In this document: positions 1 through 7,243 of the stretch, piece after piece
How positions within the stretch are numbered: position 1 is the first letter of the stretch
Layout: the number at the start of each line of letters is the position of its first letter
Origin: Chloroflexota bacterium
GTDB taxonomy: Bacteria; Chloroflexota; Dehalococcoidia; UBA2979
Assembly: GCA_947470025.1 (NCBI GenBank)
Contig: CANIRU010000011.1
Coordinates: 1-36,711, forward strand
Direction: 5' to 3'
DNA length: 36,711 nt
Made by a program: the position numbers and the translations under genes
The notes under the pieces: model-generated
Told to the model about the DNA's origin: nothing
Seen by the model: the letters and a program-made list of their open reading frames with translations, nothing else
Database searches by the model: none

Positions 1-1782
1 CCCGCCAGCCAACCCGTTCGCACTTCAGTACCGCCCTCCACGAGCGGTATCCCTGAAACCGTTCCCACTCCCGACGTCGAAGCGCAGTCCCACTGGGCGG
101 AACGCCTGGGCAACGCGGTTCCGATCGTCATCTCGATCTTCCTCGCCAGCCTCGTCTTCTGGATGCCGCTCACGCGGACGACCGCGAACTGGTTCGCTGT
201 CGGCATGACGATCTGGTTCACCTACTGGCTGCTGCGCTCGTACTCCGTCGCCGTCGCCGTGTGGGTCGGCCTGCGCCGCATCCGCGCCTGGGAGCGCACC
301 GACTGGGCCGCGAAGTTCGACGCCTGGCGTGCCGACGGCAAGCACCCTGAGCGCGCTGCGATCGAGGCCTGGGACTGGCCGCGACACATCGTGATCATCC
401 CGAACTACAAGGAAGAAGAGACCAGCCTCTCCCGCACTGTGGAGGCGATCGCCGACCAGGCGAACGCGAAGCAGGTCGTCGTAGTCCTCGCGATGGAGGC
501 CCGTGAGCCGGGCGCTAACGAGAAGGCCGCGCGCATCGTGGAGAAGTACGCCGACAAGCTCGGCGACATGTTCGCCACGTTCCACCCGTACGGGCTGCCG
601 GGCGACACGCCGGGCAAGGGCTCGAACGAGGCGTGGGCAGCCCGCGAGGCGTTCTCCCGCCTGATCGAGGATGGCGGGGACGACATCCGCCGCTACTCGA
701 TCACTTCGTGCGATGCGGACGCCCTGTTCCACCCGCGCCACTTCACCGCCCTGAACTACATGTTCCTGACGGCGCGCGACCGCTACCGCACGTTCTGGCA
801 GCCGACGATCTTCAACAGCAACAACATCTGGGACATCCCCGCGCCGCTGCGCATCCCGGACGGCCTCTCCGGCATCAACCGCACGGCGAACCTCGTCCTG
901 CCGATGAGCCTGAAGTTCCCGACGTCCTGCTACGCGCTGTCGTGGGAAATGCTCCACACCGTCGACTACTGGGACGAGGAGGTCATCCCGGAGGACTGGC
1001 ACATCTACATGAAGTGCTGCTTCTCCCTCGGTGACCGCGTCCACGTCGAGGCGCTCTATCTGCCGCTGGGCAACGACTGCGTGCTGACGGACAACTACAA
1101 GAAGACGCTGTTCGCGCACTACGAACAGTCGAAGCGCCACGCCTGGGGCGCCAGCGACATCCCCTACGCGTGGCGCGCCGCGTTCGCAAAGGACACGAAG
1201 CTCAGCCGCGCGCGAGGCATCCTGATCGCGACGACCGTGACGAAGGTGCACACCTTCTGGTTCGCGCAGTGGTACATCGTGAGCCTCGGGATCATGATCC
1301 CGACAAAGCTCGCGGCGATGGGCATTTCCCCGATGCCGCACTGGTGGACGCACAAGGCGTTCCAGGTCCCCGGCCCCGGCTGGCACCCGGAGAACGCCAC
1401 GACGCTCTCCGGCTGGCTGAACATCGGCACCAAGGCGGGCGTCATCGAGCCGTGGATGTGGCTGAACCTCGTCGGCCTGCTCGTCGCGCTCTGCATCATC
1501 CCGCTGTTCGTGATGATCGCCTTTGAAGGCCGCACGCGGCCGCCACGCCCCGCGCACGTGAAGGCGCACCACCTCGTGTTCCAGTACGCCATGTGGCCGG
1601 CGATGATGATCATCACCTTCTTCTGGGCGAGCCTCCCCGCACTGCACGCGCAGTGGCGTCTCGCCAGTGGACAGGGCCTGATCTACCTCGTCGCCGAGAA
1701 GAATCGCCGCTCCGCCCCCGTCGCGCTGGTGCTCCAGACCGCTGACGTGCCGGCGGCCGCACCGCTTCAGGAGAACGCATGA
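1..1782 (+). CDS. Membrane-bound family 2 glycosyltransferase (5' end outside window)
   Basis: The frame is open from base 1, and a hydrophobic helix (window codons about 41-58) lies before the first ATG at 163, so the true start is upstream and 163 is not the start. A second membrane helix follows, then a cytosolic GT-A-like domain with a DAD metal/nucleotide site at window codons 238-240, a PEDW acceptor-site motif around codon 331 (the general base is expected at this D), and a Q376-SKR-H-A-W382 segment resembling the QxxRW product-binding motif of processive synthases but two residues longer. Three or more hydrophobic segments fill the C-terminus. This order matches membrane GT2 enzymes of the cellulose/hyaluronan synthase type, which transfer sugars from nucleotide sugars at the inner membrane. 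The product cannot be told from sequence. The gene ends in ATGA, overlapping the cupin gene. Family call is firm; function is inferred. Confidence 0.85.
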   Translation, partial: PASQPVRTSVPPSTSGIPETVPTPDVEAQSHWAERLGNAVPIVISIFLASLVFWMPLTRTTANWFAVGMTIWFTYWLLRSYSVAVAVWVGLRRIRAWERTDWAAKFDAWRADGKHPERAAIEAWDWPRHIVIIPNYKEEETSLSRTVEAIADQANAKQVVVVLAMEAREPGANEKAARIVEKYADKLGDMFATFHPYGLPGDTPGKGSNEAWAAREAFSRLIEDGGDDIRRYSITSCDADALFHPRHFTALNYMFLTARDRYRTFWQPTIFNSNNIWDIPAPLRIPDGLSGINRTANLVLPMSLKFPTSCYALSWEMLHTVDYWDEEVIPEDWHIYMKCCFSLGDRVHVEALYLPLGNDCVLTDNYKKTLFAHYEQSKRHAWGASDIPYAWRAAFAKDTKLSRARGILIATTVTKVHTFWFAQWYIVSLGIMIPTKLAAMGISPMPHWWTHKAFQVPGPGWHPENATTLSGWLNIGTKAGVIEPWMWLNLVGLLVALCIIPLFVMIAFEGRTRPPRPAHVKAHHLVFQYAMWPAMMIITFFWASLPALHAQWRLASGQGLIYLVAEKNRRSAPVALVLQTADVPAAAPLQENA

Positions 1783-2105
1783 CCTCGACCACCGCGCCCG
1801 CCACTCAGCTCGAGTGGCAGGAGATGGCCAACAACGACCGCTACGTCATCCACGACATGGCGATCGACTCGTTCACGCTCTCTGAGACCGTGCTCCACGC
1901 GGAGCAGTCGACGAAGGGGCACTCCCACCCGTGGCCCGAGGTCTACCTCGGCACGGCGGGCGAGGGGGTCCTCTACCTCGACGGCGACGAGGGGCACCCG
2001 CTCGTCCCCGGATCGCGCTACGTGGTGCCCGGCGACGTGCACCACCGCGTGTCGACCGTGACCGGCGTGACCTTCACCTGCGTCTTCGAGGGCCCGCGCC
2101 GCTAG
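1779..2105 (+). CDS. Small single-domain cupin protein
   Basis: A 108-residue protein whose start overlaps the stop of the glycosyltransferase by four bases (ATGA), so the two are probably translationally coupled. It has the two cupin motifs: HSHPWPE(V) near residues 48-54, supplying His and Glu metal ligands, and a later GDVHHRV supplying another His, separated by a glycine-rich turn with the pattern GEGVLYLDG. This is the minimal fold of mannose-6-phosphate-isomerase-type or sugar-isomerase-like cupins. Coupling to a sugar transferase hints at a sugar-related or regulatory job, but this is inference. A perfect hairpin terminator follows 28 bases after the stop, ending the transcription unit. 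Confidence 0.8.
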   Translation: MTSTTAPATQLEWQEMANNDRYVIHDMAIDSFTLSETVLHAEQSTKGHSHPWPEVYLGTAGEGVLYLDGDEGHPLVPGSRYVVPGDVHHRVSTVTGVTFTCVFEGPRR

Positions 2106-2132
2106 CGCGCCTCGGCCGCACGATGCACAGAC

Positions 2133-2160
2133 GAAGGGGGCGACGGATGTCGCCCCCTTC
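2133..2160. terminator. Bidirectional hairpin terminator between convergent genes
   Basis: A perfect 12-bp stem (GAAGGGGGCGAC, loop GGAT, GTCGCCCCCTTC) sits between the cupin gene and the convergent lipoprotein gene. The T-run is short, as in other terminators of this window. Confidence 0.8.
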
Positions 2161-2185
2161 TCGTTGTCCGGCGACCTCGTGGCCC

Positions 2186-2779
2186 CTAGCGCGCGTTACA
2201 GGCGACGTCGGCGCCGCCGGCGACCGTCAGCGCAGCGGGCGGGATCGTGCCGATGAGTGCCGCACCGGCCGCGGTCTTGACCCCGCCGACCGTCGCGTTC
2301 ATCGGGCCGAAGGACTGGATCGGGAACGGCAGACTGAACGATCCATCACCGGCGATGGGGCTGTTCACGCTGGCGGGTGCGCCGGTCCCGCCCGTGAGGT
2401 TGACGGTGATGATGCTTCCCGCCGGGACGTTCACCAGCAACCCGCAGACGATGCCGGCGCTGCTGCCACCGAGACCAGCGTTGCCCGGTCCGAACGGCGG
2501 GTGGTCGAACCCGAGCGCGATCTTCCCCTCGAACGGCGCAGGGGTCGCGGACGCAGCAGCGGCTGCCGCCGTCGCAGCAGCGACCGTCGCGGTCGAGGTC
2601 GGCGTCGGGGTGGGGGGCGGCGTGCGCATGAGCGCCTCGCGCATCATCTGCTCCTGCTGGAGCCGGAGGTCCTTGTCGGTGTAGCTCTCGCAGACCTGGC
2701 CTGGACCACAGGCCATCAAGAGCGCCGCGAGCGTGGTGACACCGATGAGCAGAGCGCGCTTGCCTCCGAGGTCAGTCAT
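2186..2779 (-). CDS. Putative surface lipoprotein with Thr/Pro/Ala linker
   Basis: The frame could open at 2932, but the first residues there are not signal-like. The ATG at 2779 is preceded by a GGGGAAGGA-type binding site and begins a clean lipoprotein signal: basic GKR, a hydrophobic stretch, then the lipobox LMAC with Cys24. Mature protein: a short helical stretch, a low-complexity PTPTPTST and Ala-rich spacer (about residues 55-85), then a domain of about 110 residues rich in Gly, Val, Pro and Ala with likely beta strands. The rest has two or three further cysteines. I do not recognise the folded domain. Likely anchored outside the cytoplasmic membrane. Transcribed divergently from the peroxiredoxin gene. 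Confidence 0.7.
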   Translation of the reverse strand: MTDLGGKRALLIGVTTLAALLMACGPGQVCESYTDKDLRLQQEQMMREALMRTPPPTPTPTSTATVAAATAAAAAASATPAPFEGKIALGFDHPPFGPGNAGLGGSSAGIVCGLLVNVPAGSIITVNLTGGTGAPASVNSPIAGDGSFSLPFPIQSFGPMNATVGGVKTAAGAALIGTIPPAALTVAGGADVACNAR

Positions 2780-2868
2780 GGCGGCGTCCTTCCCCGACGA
2801 GGCGAGTTGATCGGAAGGTTCATACCCGTGCCCGATGAGCGGTGCAACCGATGTCGTACGCCAGTGTC

Positions 2869-2897
2869 TTGACGACGTTGTGCGGTTGCGGTTAAAT
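2869..2897 (+). promoter_or_regulatory. Sigma-70-type promoter of the peroxiredoxin gene
   Basis: TTGACG (2869-2874) and TTAAAT (2892-2897) are separated by 17 bases in an unusually AT-rich stretch. Predicted start about 2904 leaves a 40-base leader with an AGGGGG binding site at about 2936-2941. Confidence 0.65.
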
Positions 2898-2946
2898 ACA
2901 ACTAAATTACTCAACATTAGGGTGTTAGTCACCTGCAGGGGGATCC

Positions 2947-3579
2947 ATGACCATCCGACTGGGCGACACCGCCCCCGACTTCACTCAGGACTCGACCGAC
3001 GGCCCGATCCACTTCTCCGACTGGAAGGGCGACTCGTGGGCGATCCTCTTTTCGCACCCCGCCGACTTCACTCCGGTCTGCACGACAGAGCTCGGACAGG
3101 TCGCTCACCTGAAGCCGGAGTTCGACAAGCGCAACGTGAAGCCGATCGGCCTCAGCGTGGACGCGCTCGACTCCCACGAGAAGTGGGTCGGCGACATCAA
3201 GGAGACGCAGGGCGCGGCCCTCAACTTCCCGCTGCTCGCCGACGCCGACCGCAAGGTCGCGACGCTCTACGACATGATCCAGGGCGAGGGCGCGACGACC
3301 ACCGTCCGCTCCGTCTTCATCATCGACCCGAAGGGCATCGTCCGGCTCACGCTGACGTACCCGGCGGCGACCGGGCGCAACTTCGACGAGATCCTCCGCG
3401 TGATCGACTCGCTGCAGCTCACGGACGGCTACAAGGTCGCCACGCCGGCGAACTGGAAGTCGGGCGAGGACGTGGTCGTGCTCCCGGCGATCAAGAACGA
3501 GGAAGCGGACAAGCTCTTCCCGAAGGGCTACACGGAGCACAAGCCGTACCTGCGCACCACGCCGGATCCCCGCGGATAG
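2947..3579 (+). CDS. 1-Cys peroxiredoxin (Prx6 subfamily)
   Basis: A 210-residue thiol peroxidase that reduces H2O2 and alkyl hydroperoxides in the cytosol. The peroxidatic cysteine is Cys45 in the motif FTPVCTTE, typical of the Prx6 branch. No other cysteine occurs, so there is no resolving Cys and an outside thiol or glutaredoxin-like partner must regenerate it. The extended C-terminal arm (KLFPKGY and following) is the Prx6-type dimerisation and active-site cover; length is normal for the subfamily. The start ATG has an AGGGGG site six bases upstream and the unit is monocistronic, with its own promoter and a terminator right after. Expression under oxidative stress is likely, though no OxyR site is recognisable. 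Confidence 0.93.
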   Translation: MTIRLGDTAPDFTQDSTDGPIHFSDWKGDSWAILFSHPADFTPVCTTELGQVAHLKPEFDKRNVKPIGLSVDALDSHEKWVGDIKETQGAALNFPLLADADRKVATLYDMIQGEGATTTVRSVFIIDPKGIVRLTLTYPAATGRNFDEILRVIDSLQLTDGYKVATPANWKSGEDVVVLPAIKNEEADKLFPKGYTEHKPYLRTTPDPRG

Positions 3580-3611
3580 CGGCTCGCGCTCGCAATCGTT
3601 CGGGCACTATC

Positions 3612-3640
3612 GGAACGCCGCCCTCATCGGGCGGCGTTCC
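3612..3640. terminator. Hairpin terminator after the peroxiredoxin gene
   Basis: Perfect 12-bp stem GGAACGCCGCCC / GGGCGGCGTTCC with a five-base loop (TCATC), 32 bases after the stop codon. Confidence 0.75.
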
Positions 3641-3717
3641 TGCGTGTGGGTCGCCGTGTCTGTCGAGGCTCCCTCACCACGTGGTTCGGTGTGACACGCG
3701 CCTCGATACAACACTCG

Positions 3718-3751
3718 GTACAACAACTGTGTACCCCCGGGGGGTTTGACA
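3718..3751 (+). promoter_or_regulatory. Palindromic operator and -35 box upstream of the flavoprotein gene
   Basis: The palindrome GTACA-N7-TGTAC occupies 3718-3734. Its left half overlaps a TACAACA direct repeat (3707-3713 and 3719-3725, 12 bases apart). A consensus TTGACA lies at 3746-3751, with no good -10 at the normal spacing. The geometry (an operator touching a -35 box) suggests repression by a dimeric regulator of TetR or GntR type; no such regulator is in the window. Confidence 0.4.
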
Positions 3752-3798
3752 GGGGGCCGCGGCCTGTGTTTCCGTACCGCCGCGCACAGGAGGACACC

Positions 3799-5427
3799 TT
3801 GCCTTACGACCCCATCCCCGACCGCTGGGACATCGACACCGACGTAGTAGTGGTGGGCGCCGGCAACTCCGGGCTGCCCGCCGCGATCGAAGCCCACAAC
3901 AAGGGCGTCAAGGTGCTGCTGCTCGAGAACAACAAGTACATGGGCGGCCTCATGCGGGCTTCCGGTGGCTTCATGTTCTTCTGCGACACGCACGTCCAGA
4001 AGAAGCTCGGCGTCGAGGATCACATCGAGTGGGGCATCGAAGACGAGCTCGTCATGAGCGACTTCCGCGCCGTGCCAGAGCTTGTCCGTACCTACGTCTC
4101 CAACGGTGCCGAGACATGCTCATGGCTCGAGCGCCTCGGCCTGACGTGGGCAGACAAGCTCACGAACGGCGACTGGGGCGCCGGCGCGCGCCGCGACCGT
4201 CACGTGCTGCGCACGCACTTCGCCGGCGTGTCGCCGAACGGCTTCTACCCGGGCGGCTTCCCGGACGGACAGAACGGCTTCGCGCTCACCACCGTGCTCG
4301 AGAAGACGGTGAAGAACCTCGGCATCGACGTGCGCTTCGAGCACCGCATGCGCCGCATCTTCCGCGAGCCGAACGGCCCCGTCGTCGGGATCGAGGTGGA
4401 GACGCCGGGGGGCCGGATCAACGTGCGCGCGCGCAAGGCGGTCATCCTCGCGAGCGGCGGCGCGACGACGAACGAACAGCTCGTAAAGGCGTGGGACCCG
4501 CGCCTGGTCAACGACGCGATGTACTCGGACGGCCTGCCGTACATGGAGGCGATGGGCGACGCGTTCATCGCGGGCGAGGACGTGGGCGCGGGCCTCAGCG
4601 ACATGTCGTTCGTCGCGTTCCTGCCGGTGAAGTTCGGCAGCATCTACTACAGCCTCTCCCAGACCGAGGTCGAGGAGGGCATCAAGGTCCAGCCGACCGG
4701 CGTCCTGATGACCGCGAAGAACGAGGGCTACCAGCGCGTCATCCTCGTGAAGAACGACGGCACGCGGTACATCAACGAGGCCGAGGCGACGCACAAGAAC
4801 CCGGACATCCCGCGTGACGTGAACTCCGTCCCGCCGGCGGAGTACCCGGAAGAGCCGTTCATGCGGAAATTCCTGGCGCTCCCGAACCCGAAGAACGTCT
4901 GGGCCGTGCTGGACGACGACCAGGTCGAGGCGATGGCCTGGCCGAAGGATCAGCTCAACGACCCGCAGCCGCTGCGCGGCCGTGGCCTTGACCCGAAGAG
5001 CGTCGCCGTGGCGAACACCCTCGAGGAGCTCGCCGACAAGATGGGCGTCGACAAGGCGAACTTCCTGGAGACGACGCGCAAGTACAACCGCTTCGTGGAC
5101 GCGGGTGTGGACGAGGACTTCGGCAAGCCGCAGCCGCTGTTCGCGATCCAGAAGCCGCCGTATGTGGGCGTGAAGATGAATGTCATCCGCCACACCCCGG
5201 CGGGCGGCATCCGCATCAACACGAAGGCGCAGGTCCTGGACCGCTGGGCGCAGTGGGACGGCCGCAAGGCCGTGGGCATCGACGAAGAGGCGGTGATCCC
5301 GCACCTCTACGCGGTGGGCGAGGCCTCGGCGTTCGTCGGGTTCCGCCGAGCGCACCGCAAGACTGGCCCGATCCTCACGATGGGCCGCATCGCCGGCCTC
5401 GCGGCCGCGGAAGAGCCGTCCATCTAG
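3799..5427 (+). CDS. FAD-dependent dehydrogenase, 3-ketosteroid dehydrogenase/fumarate reductase flavoprotein family
   Basis: The TTG at 3799 is chosen because a consensus AGGAGG lies five bases upstream; the in-frame ATG at 3646 has no such site and would put an implausible leader before the dinucleotide fold. The product is 542 residues. The N-terminal beta-alpha-beta FAD site reads GAGNSG at residues 20-25, followed by a GGLMRASGG flavin loop. The C-terminal PAGGIRINTKAQVLD, IPHLYAVGEAS and TMGRIAGLAAAE blocks are the matching FAD-contact motifs of the flavoprotein subunit/KstD superfamily. It probably removes hydrogens next to a carbonyl of a steroid, terpenoid or similar ring, or acts as an enoate reductase. 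The substrate is not deducible. Single-gene unit with an operator upstream and a terminator downstream. Confidence 0.85.
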   Translation: MPYDPIPDRWDIDTDVVVVGAGNSGLPAAIEAHNKGVKVLLLENNKYMGGLMRASGGFMFFCDTHVQKKLGVEDHIEWGIEDELVMSDFRAVPELVRTYVSNGAETCSWLERLGLTWADKLTNGDWGAGARRDRHVLRTHFAGVSPNGFYPGGFPDGQNGFALTTVLEKTVKNLGIDVRFEHRMRRIFREPNGPVVGIEVETPGGRINVRARKAVILASGGATTNEQLVKAWDPRLVNDAMYSDGLPYMEAMGDAFIAGEDVGAGLSDMSFVAFLPVKFGSIYYSLSQTEVEEGIKVQPTGVLMTAKNEGYQRVILVKNDGTRYINEAEATHKNPDIPRDVNSVPPAEYPEEPFMRKFLALPNPKNVWAVLDDDQVEAMAWPKDQLNDPQPLRGRGLDPKSVAVANTLEELADKMGVDKANFLETTRKYNRFVDAGVDEDFGKPQPLFAIQKPPYVGVKMNVIRHTPAGGIRINTKAQVLDRWAQWDGRKAVGIDEEAVIPHLYAVGEASAFVGFRRAHRKTGPILTMGRIAGLAAAEEPSI

Positions 5428-5454
5428 CCTCGACCATTCGAGGACGCACGATCG

Positions 5455-5482
5455 CGAAGGGGAGGCTCACGCCTCCCCTTCG
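5455..5482. terminator. Hairpin terminator after the flavoprotein gene
   Basis: Perfect 12-bp stem CGAAGGGGAGGC, loop TCAC, GCCTCCCCTTCG, followed by the T-rich TCTTGTCT. Confidence 0.85.
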
Positions 5483-5489
5483 TCTTGTC

Positions 5490-5779
5490 TGCGTGCGGGG
5501 GCCGAGGGGAGTGTCGCGCTTCGCGAGTTGGCGTCGAGGTGACGGCGCGGGGCGACCATCCCCTTGCCCCCTTCCCCGCGCGGGAAGGGGGATGAGATGC
5601 GAGGGCTACGCCCTCGCGCTCCCCCGAGACCGAGCGCGCTTCGCACCTCGGCCGAGACCTAACCCAGACCTCTCCTTCAAGAGGCGCGGGGTTCGACCGC
5701 GCAGCGCTCCTCGACGGCGCTGGGGTCGAGGGCTTGCGCTTCTGCGCGTCGAACTCCTCGACGACCGAGCTCAGCCACG
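5490..5779. repeat. Non-coding stretch with REP-like hairpins
   Basis: No credible gene lies in these 290 bases. Two strong hairpins sit side by side: CCCCCTTCCC / GGGAAGGGGG (5567-5591, loop CGCGC) and GCGAGGGC / GCCCTCGC (5599-5617, loop TAC). The first resembles the GC-rich palindromes often found dispersed between genes in high-GC bacteria. The remainder contains several copies of the hexamer CCTCGA or its complement. Confidence 0.5.
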
Positions 5780-5802
5780 ATGCATCAAGGGCGGGCCGGG
5801 CG

Positions 5803-5808
5803 TATGCT
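5803..5808 (+). promoter_or_regulatory. Candidate -10 box (TATGCT)
   Basis: TATGCT followed by CCCGC, matching TATGCTCCCG at 14318 and TACTCTCCCG at 13384. It overlaps the earlier in-frame start codons of the next gene, arguing for the start at 5834 or 5846. Confidence 0.45.
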
Positions 5809-5833
5809 CCCGCCGATCCGGGCGACTCAACGA

Positions 5834-6610
5834 ATGGCATGGCTCATGAATCCAACGCTCCTGCTGGTCGGCGCGACCTTCCTCGCATCGATCGTCGAGG
5901 CCGTCGAGGCATTGACGATCGTGCTGGCGGTCGGACTCACGCACGGCTGGCGCACCGCGCTCCTGGGCGTGATCGCGGGATCGATCGCGCTCGCGCTGAT
6001 CGTCGCGGCACTCGGGCCTGCGCTCGTCTACGTCATCCGGCTGGACCAACTCCAGGTGGTGATCGGCGTGCTGCTGCTGATCTTCGGGTTGCAGTGGATG
6101 CGCAAGGCGATCCAGCGCGCTGCCGGCCAACGTGCGATGCATGACGAGGAAGTGATCTTCCAGCGCGAGCTCGACGACCTCGGACGCGCCGGCGACCTCA
6201 ACCTCCGTGACATCGACTGGAACGGGTTCGTGGTGTCGTTCAAGGGCGTCTTCCTCGAGGGGCTCGAAGTCGTGTTCATCGTGCTGACGTTCGGCGCGAA
6301 TGCGAACAGCGCGTTCGGGCCGGCGACCCTGGGCGCGGTACTGGCATGCATCCTGGTCGCGATCGTCGGCGCCGTCGTGCACCGACCACTCGCGCGGGTG
6401 CCCGAGAACTCGATCAAGTTCGTCGTGGGGGTACTGCTGGTCGCGTTCGGCACGTTCTGGGGCGGCGAGGGCATCGGCGTGGAGTGGGCGCTCGGCGACT
6501 GGATGATCCTCGTGCTCGCGAGCACCTATTTCGTCGTGGCGCTCGCGCTGGTGGCGGTGCTCAGTCGCAGTGAGGCGCGCCGCACCGCCGCGAAGGCGAG
6601 CGCATCGTGA
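5834..6610 (+). CDS. FTR1-like multi-span membrane protein, possible metal carrier
   Basis: About 258 residues with roughly seven hydrophobic segments. Two helices carry paired glutamates: VEAVE at residues 21-25 and LEGLE at 141-145. The second, with the preceding KGVF, resembles the REGLE motif of FTR1 iron permeases, and the internal two-fold pattern fits a duplicated three- or four-helix unit as in FTR1. The metal is not known. The loop at 100-130 is charged (EE, DD, D). The start is uncertain: ATG at 5834 or 5846; the earlier ATGs at 5780 and 5804 fall in or before the -10-like box. The stop overlaps the next start (GTGA), so the two proteins are coupled. Superfamily similarity is my reading of motifs, not a proven assignment. 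Confidence 0.6.
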   Translation: MAWLMNPTLLLVGATFLASIVEAVEALTIVLAVGLTHGWRTALLGVIAGSIALALIVAALGPALVYVIRLDQLQVVIGVLLLIFGLQWMRKAIQRAAGQRAMHDEEVIFQRELDDLGRAGDLNLRDIDWNGFVVSFKGVFLEGLEVVFIVLTFGANANSAFGPATLGAVLACILVAIVGAVVHRPLARVPENSIKFVVGVLLVAFGTFWGGEGIGVEWALGDWMILVLASTYFVVALALVAVLSRSEARRTAAKASAS

Positions 6611-6801
6611 AGTACCTCACGGGGTTCGCGGCCTTCTGGTGGGACTTCATCGTCGGCGACTCGATCGCCCTGGCGATCGGCGGAGTGGGTGTCCTCGTGC
6701 TGGGCGCCCTGCTGGTGCGATCCGGGTACCCGGGCGTCGCCGAGATCACGCTGCCGGTCATTGTGATGAGCACCCTGGTCGCGAGCCTCGTGCGGCGGTG
6801 A
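6607..6801 (+). CDS. Small two-helix membrane protein coupled to the FTR1-like gene
   Basis: 64 residues starting at GTG that shares four bases (GTGA) with the preceding stop. Two hydrophobic helices (about 20-37 and 45-60) follow an aromatic N-terminus (FAAFWWDF). The tight coupling makes an accessory subunit of the preceding membrane protein the most likely role. I do not recognise a family. After it, 6802-6908 holds only a short G-rich stretch and no gene. Confidence 0.6.
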   Translation: MKYLTGFAAFWWDFIVGDSIALAIGGVGVLVLGALLVRSGYPGVAEITLPVIVMSTLVASLVRR

Positions 6802-6908
6802 CGCCCGTGGGGGGGGGCGGAGGCTACATCCGCGGAACCTCCTGGCGGCACACTCGGAGGCTCCGCGGACGCACGCCCAGCGGGACGGCTAGTAATTCCC
6901 CGTCAGCG

Positions 6909-7076
6909 TCATGACCAGTTGGAGATCGACGGACCGAGGACGGCAACGGCGATCCCGCTGACCATCGCAACCCCGGCCAGCAGCAGCCCGTATTCCGCGA
7001 GCACCCCACCACCGTCGCGGCGTACCTCGGCGGCCACGGTCGAACACAGTTGGGTGACGCGGCGCAGGTTGGTCAT
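6909..7076 (-). CDS. Flp/Fap-type IVb pilin
   Basis: A 55-residue protein, short enough for automated calling to miss. It reads a basic N-terminal leader, then DGGG, VLAEYGLLLAG and a continuous hydrophobic helix ending VLGPSIS. This is the Flp pilin plan: prepilin leader cut after a Gly (after Gly23 places the conserved Glu28 at +5 and Tyr29 at +6), then one hydrophobic helix for assembly. It would be processed by a TadV/CpaA-type peptidase and secreted by a Tad system, neither of which is in this window. Start support: GGGGGAGG lies 8-15 bases upstream of the ATG at 7076. A 121-codon open frame overlaps it in another phase but has no domain character and is rejected. Confidence 0.75.
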   Translation of the reverse strand: MTNLRRVTQLCSTVAAEVRRDGGGVLAEYGLLLAGVAMVSGIAVAVLGPSISNWS

Positions 7077-7209
7077 CACGTCGTCCTCCCCCGCACGACC
7101 AGCAGCGGCCCGGATGGCGTTTCAGAGTCCGTAACGAGTGCAACGGGCGGCGCGTTAGGCCGACACGCGAGATTGCGCTGACGCGGTACCCGCGGGAGCA
7201 CCGGTGCTG

Positions 7210-7215
7210 TATAAA
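7210..7215 (+). promoter_or_regulatory. -10 box (TATAAA) of the glutaredoxin-DinB gene
   Basis: TATAAA is five of six to consensus. The predicted start near 7222 leaves a 22-base leader, which supports GTG 7244 and disfavours the in-frame ATG at 7217. No convincing -35 box at 17 bases. Confidence 0.5.
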
Positions 7216-7243
7216 CATGCGTGATGCGCGAGAGGGGTGGCCC

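Noticed and set aside
163-1782. ATG 163 as the glycosyltransferase start
   Set aside because: The frame is open to base 1 and a membrane helix precedes 163, so the gene is cut by the window edge.
3646-3798. Upstream start for the flavoprotein at ATG 3646
   Set aside because: It would add an unstructured leader crossing a TTGACA box; TTG 3799 has a consensus AGGAGG at five bases.
7217-7243. ATG 7217 as start of the selenoprotein gene
   Set aside because: It lies two bases after the TATAAA box, before the expected transcription start, whereas GTG 7244 has a proper purine-rich site.
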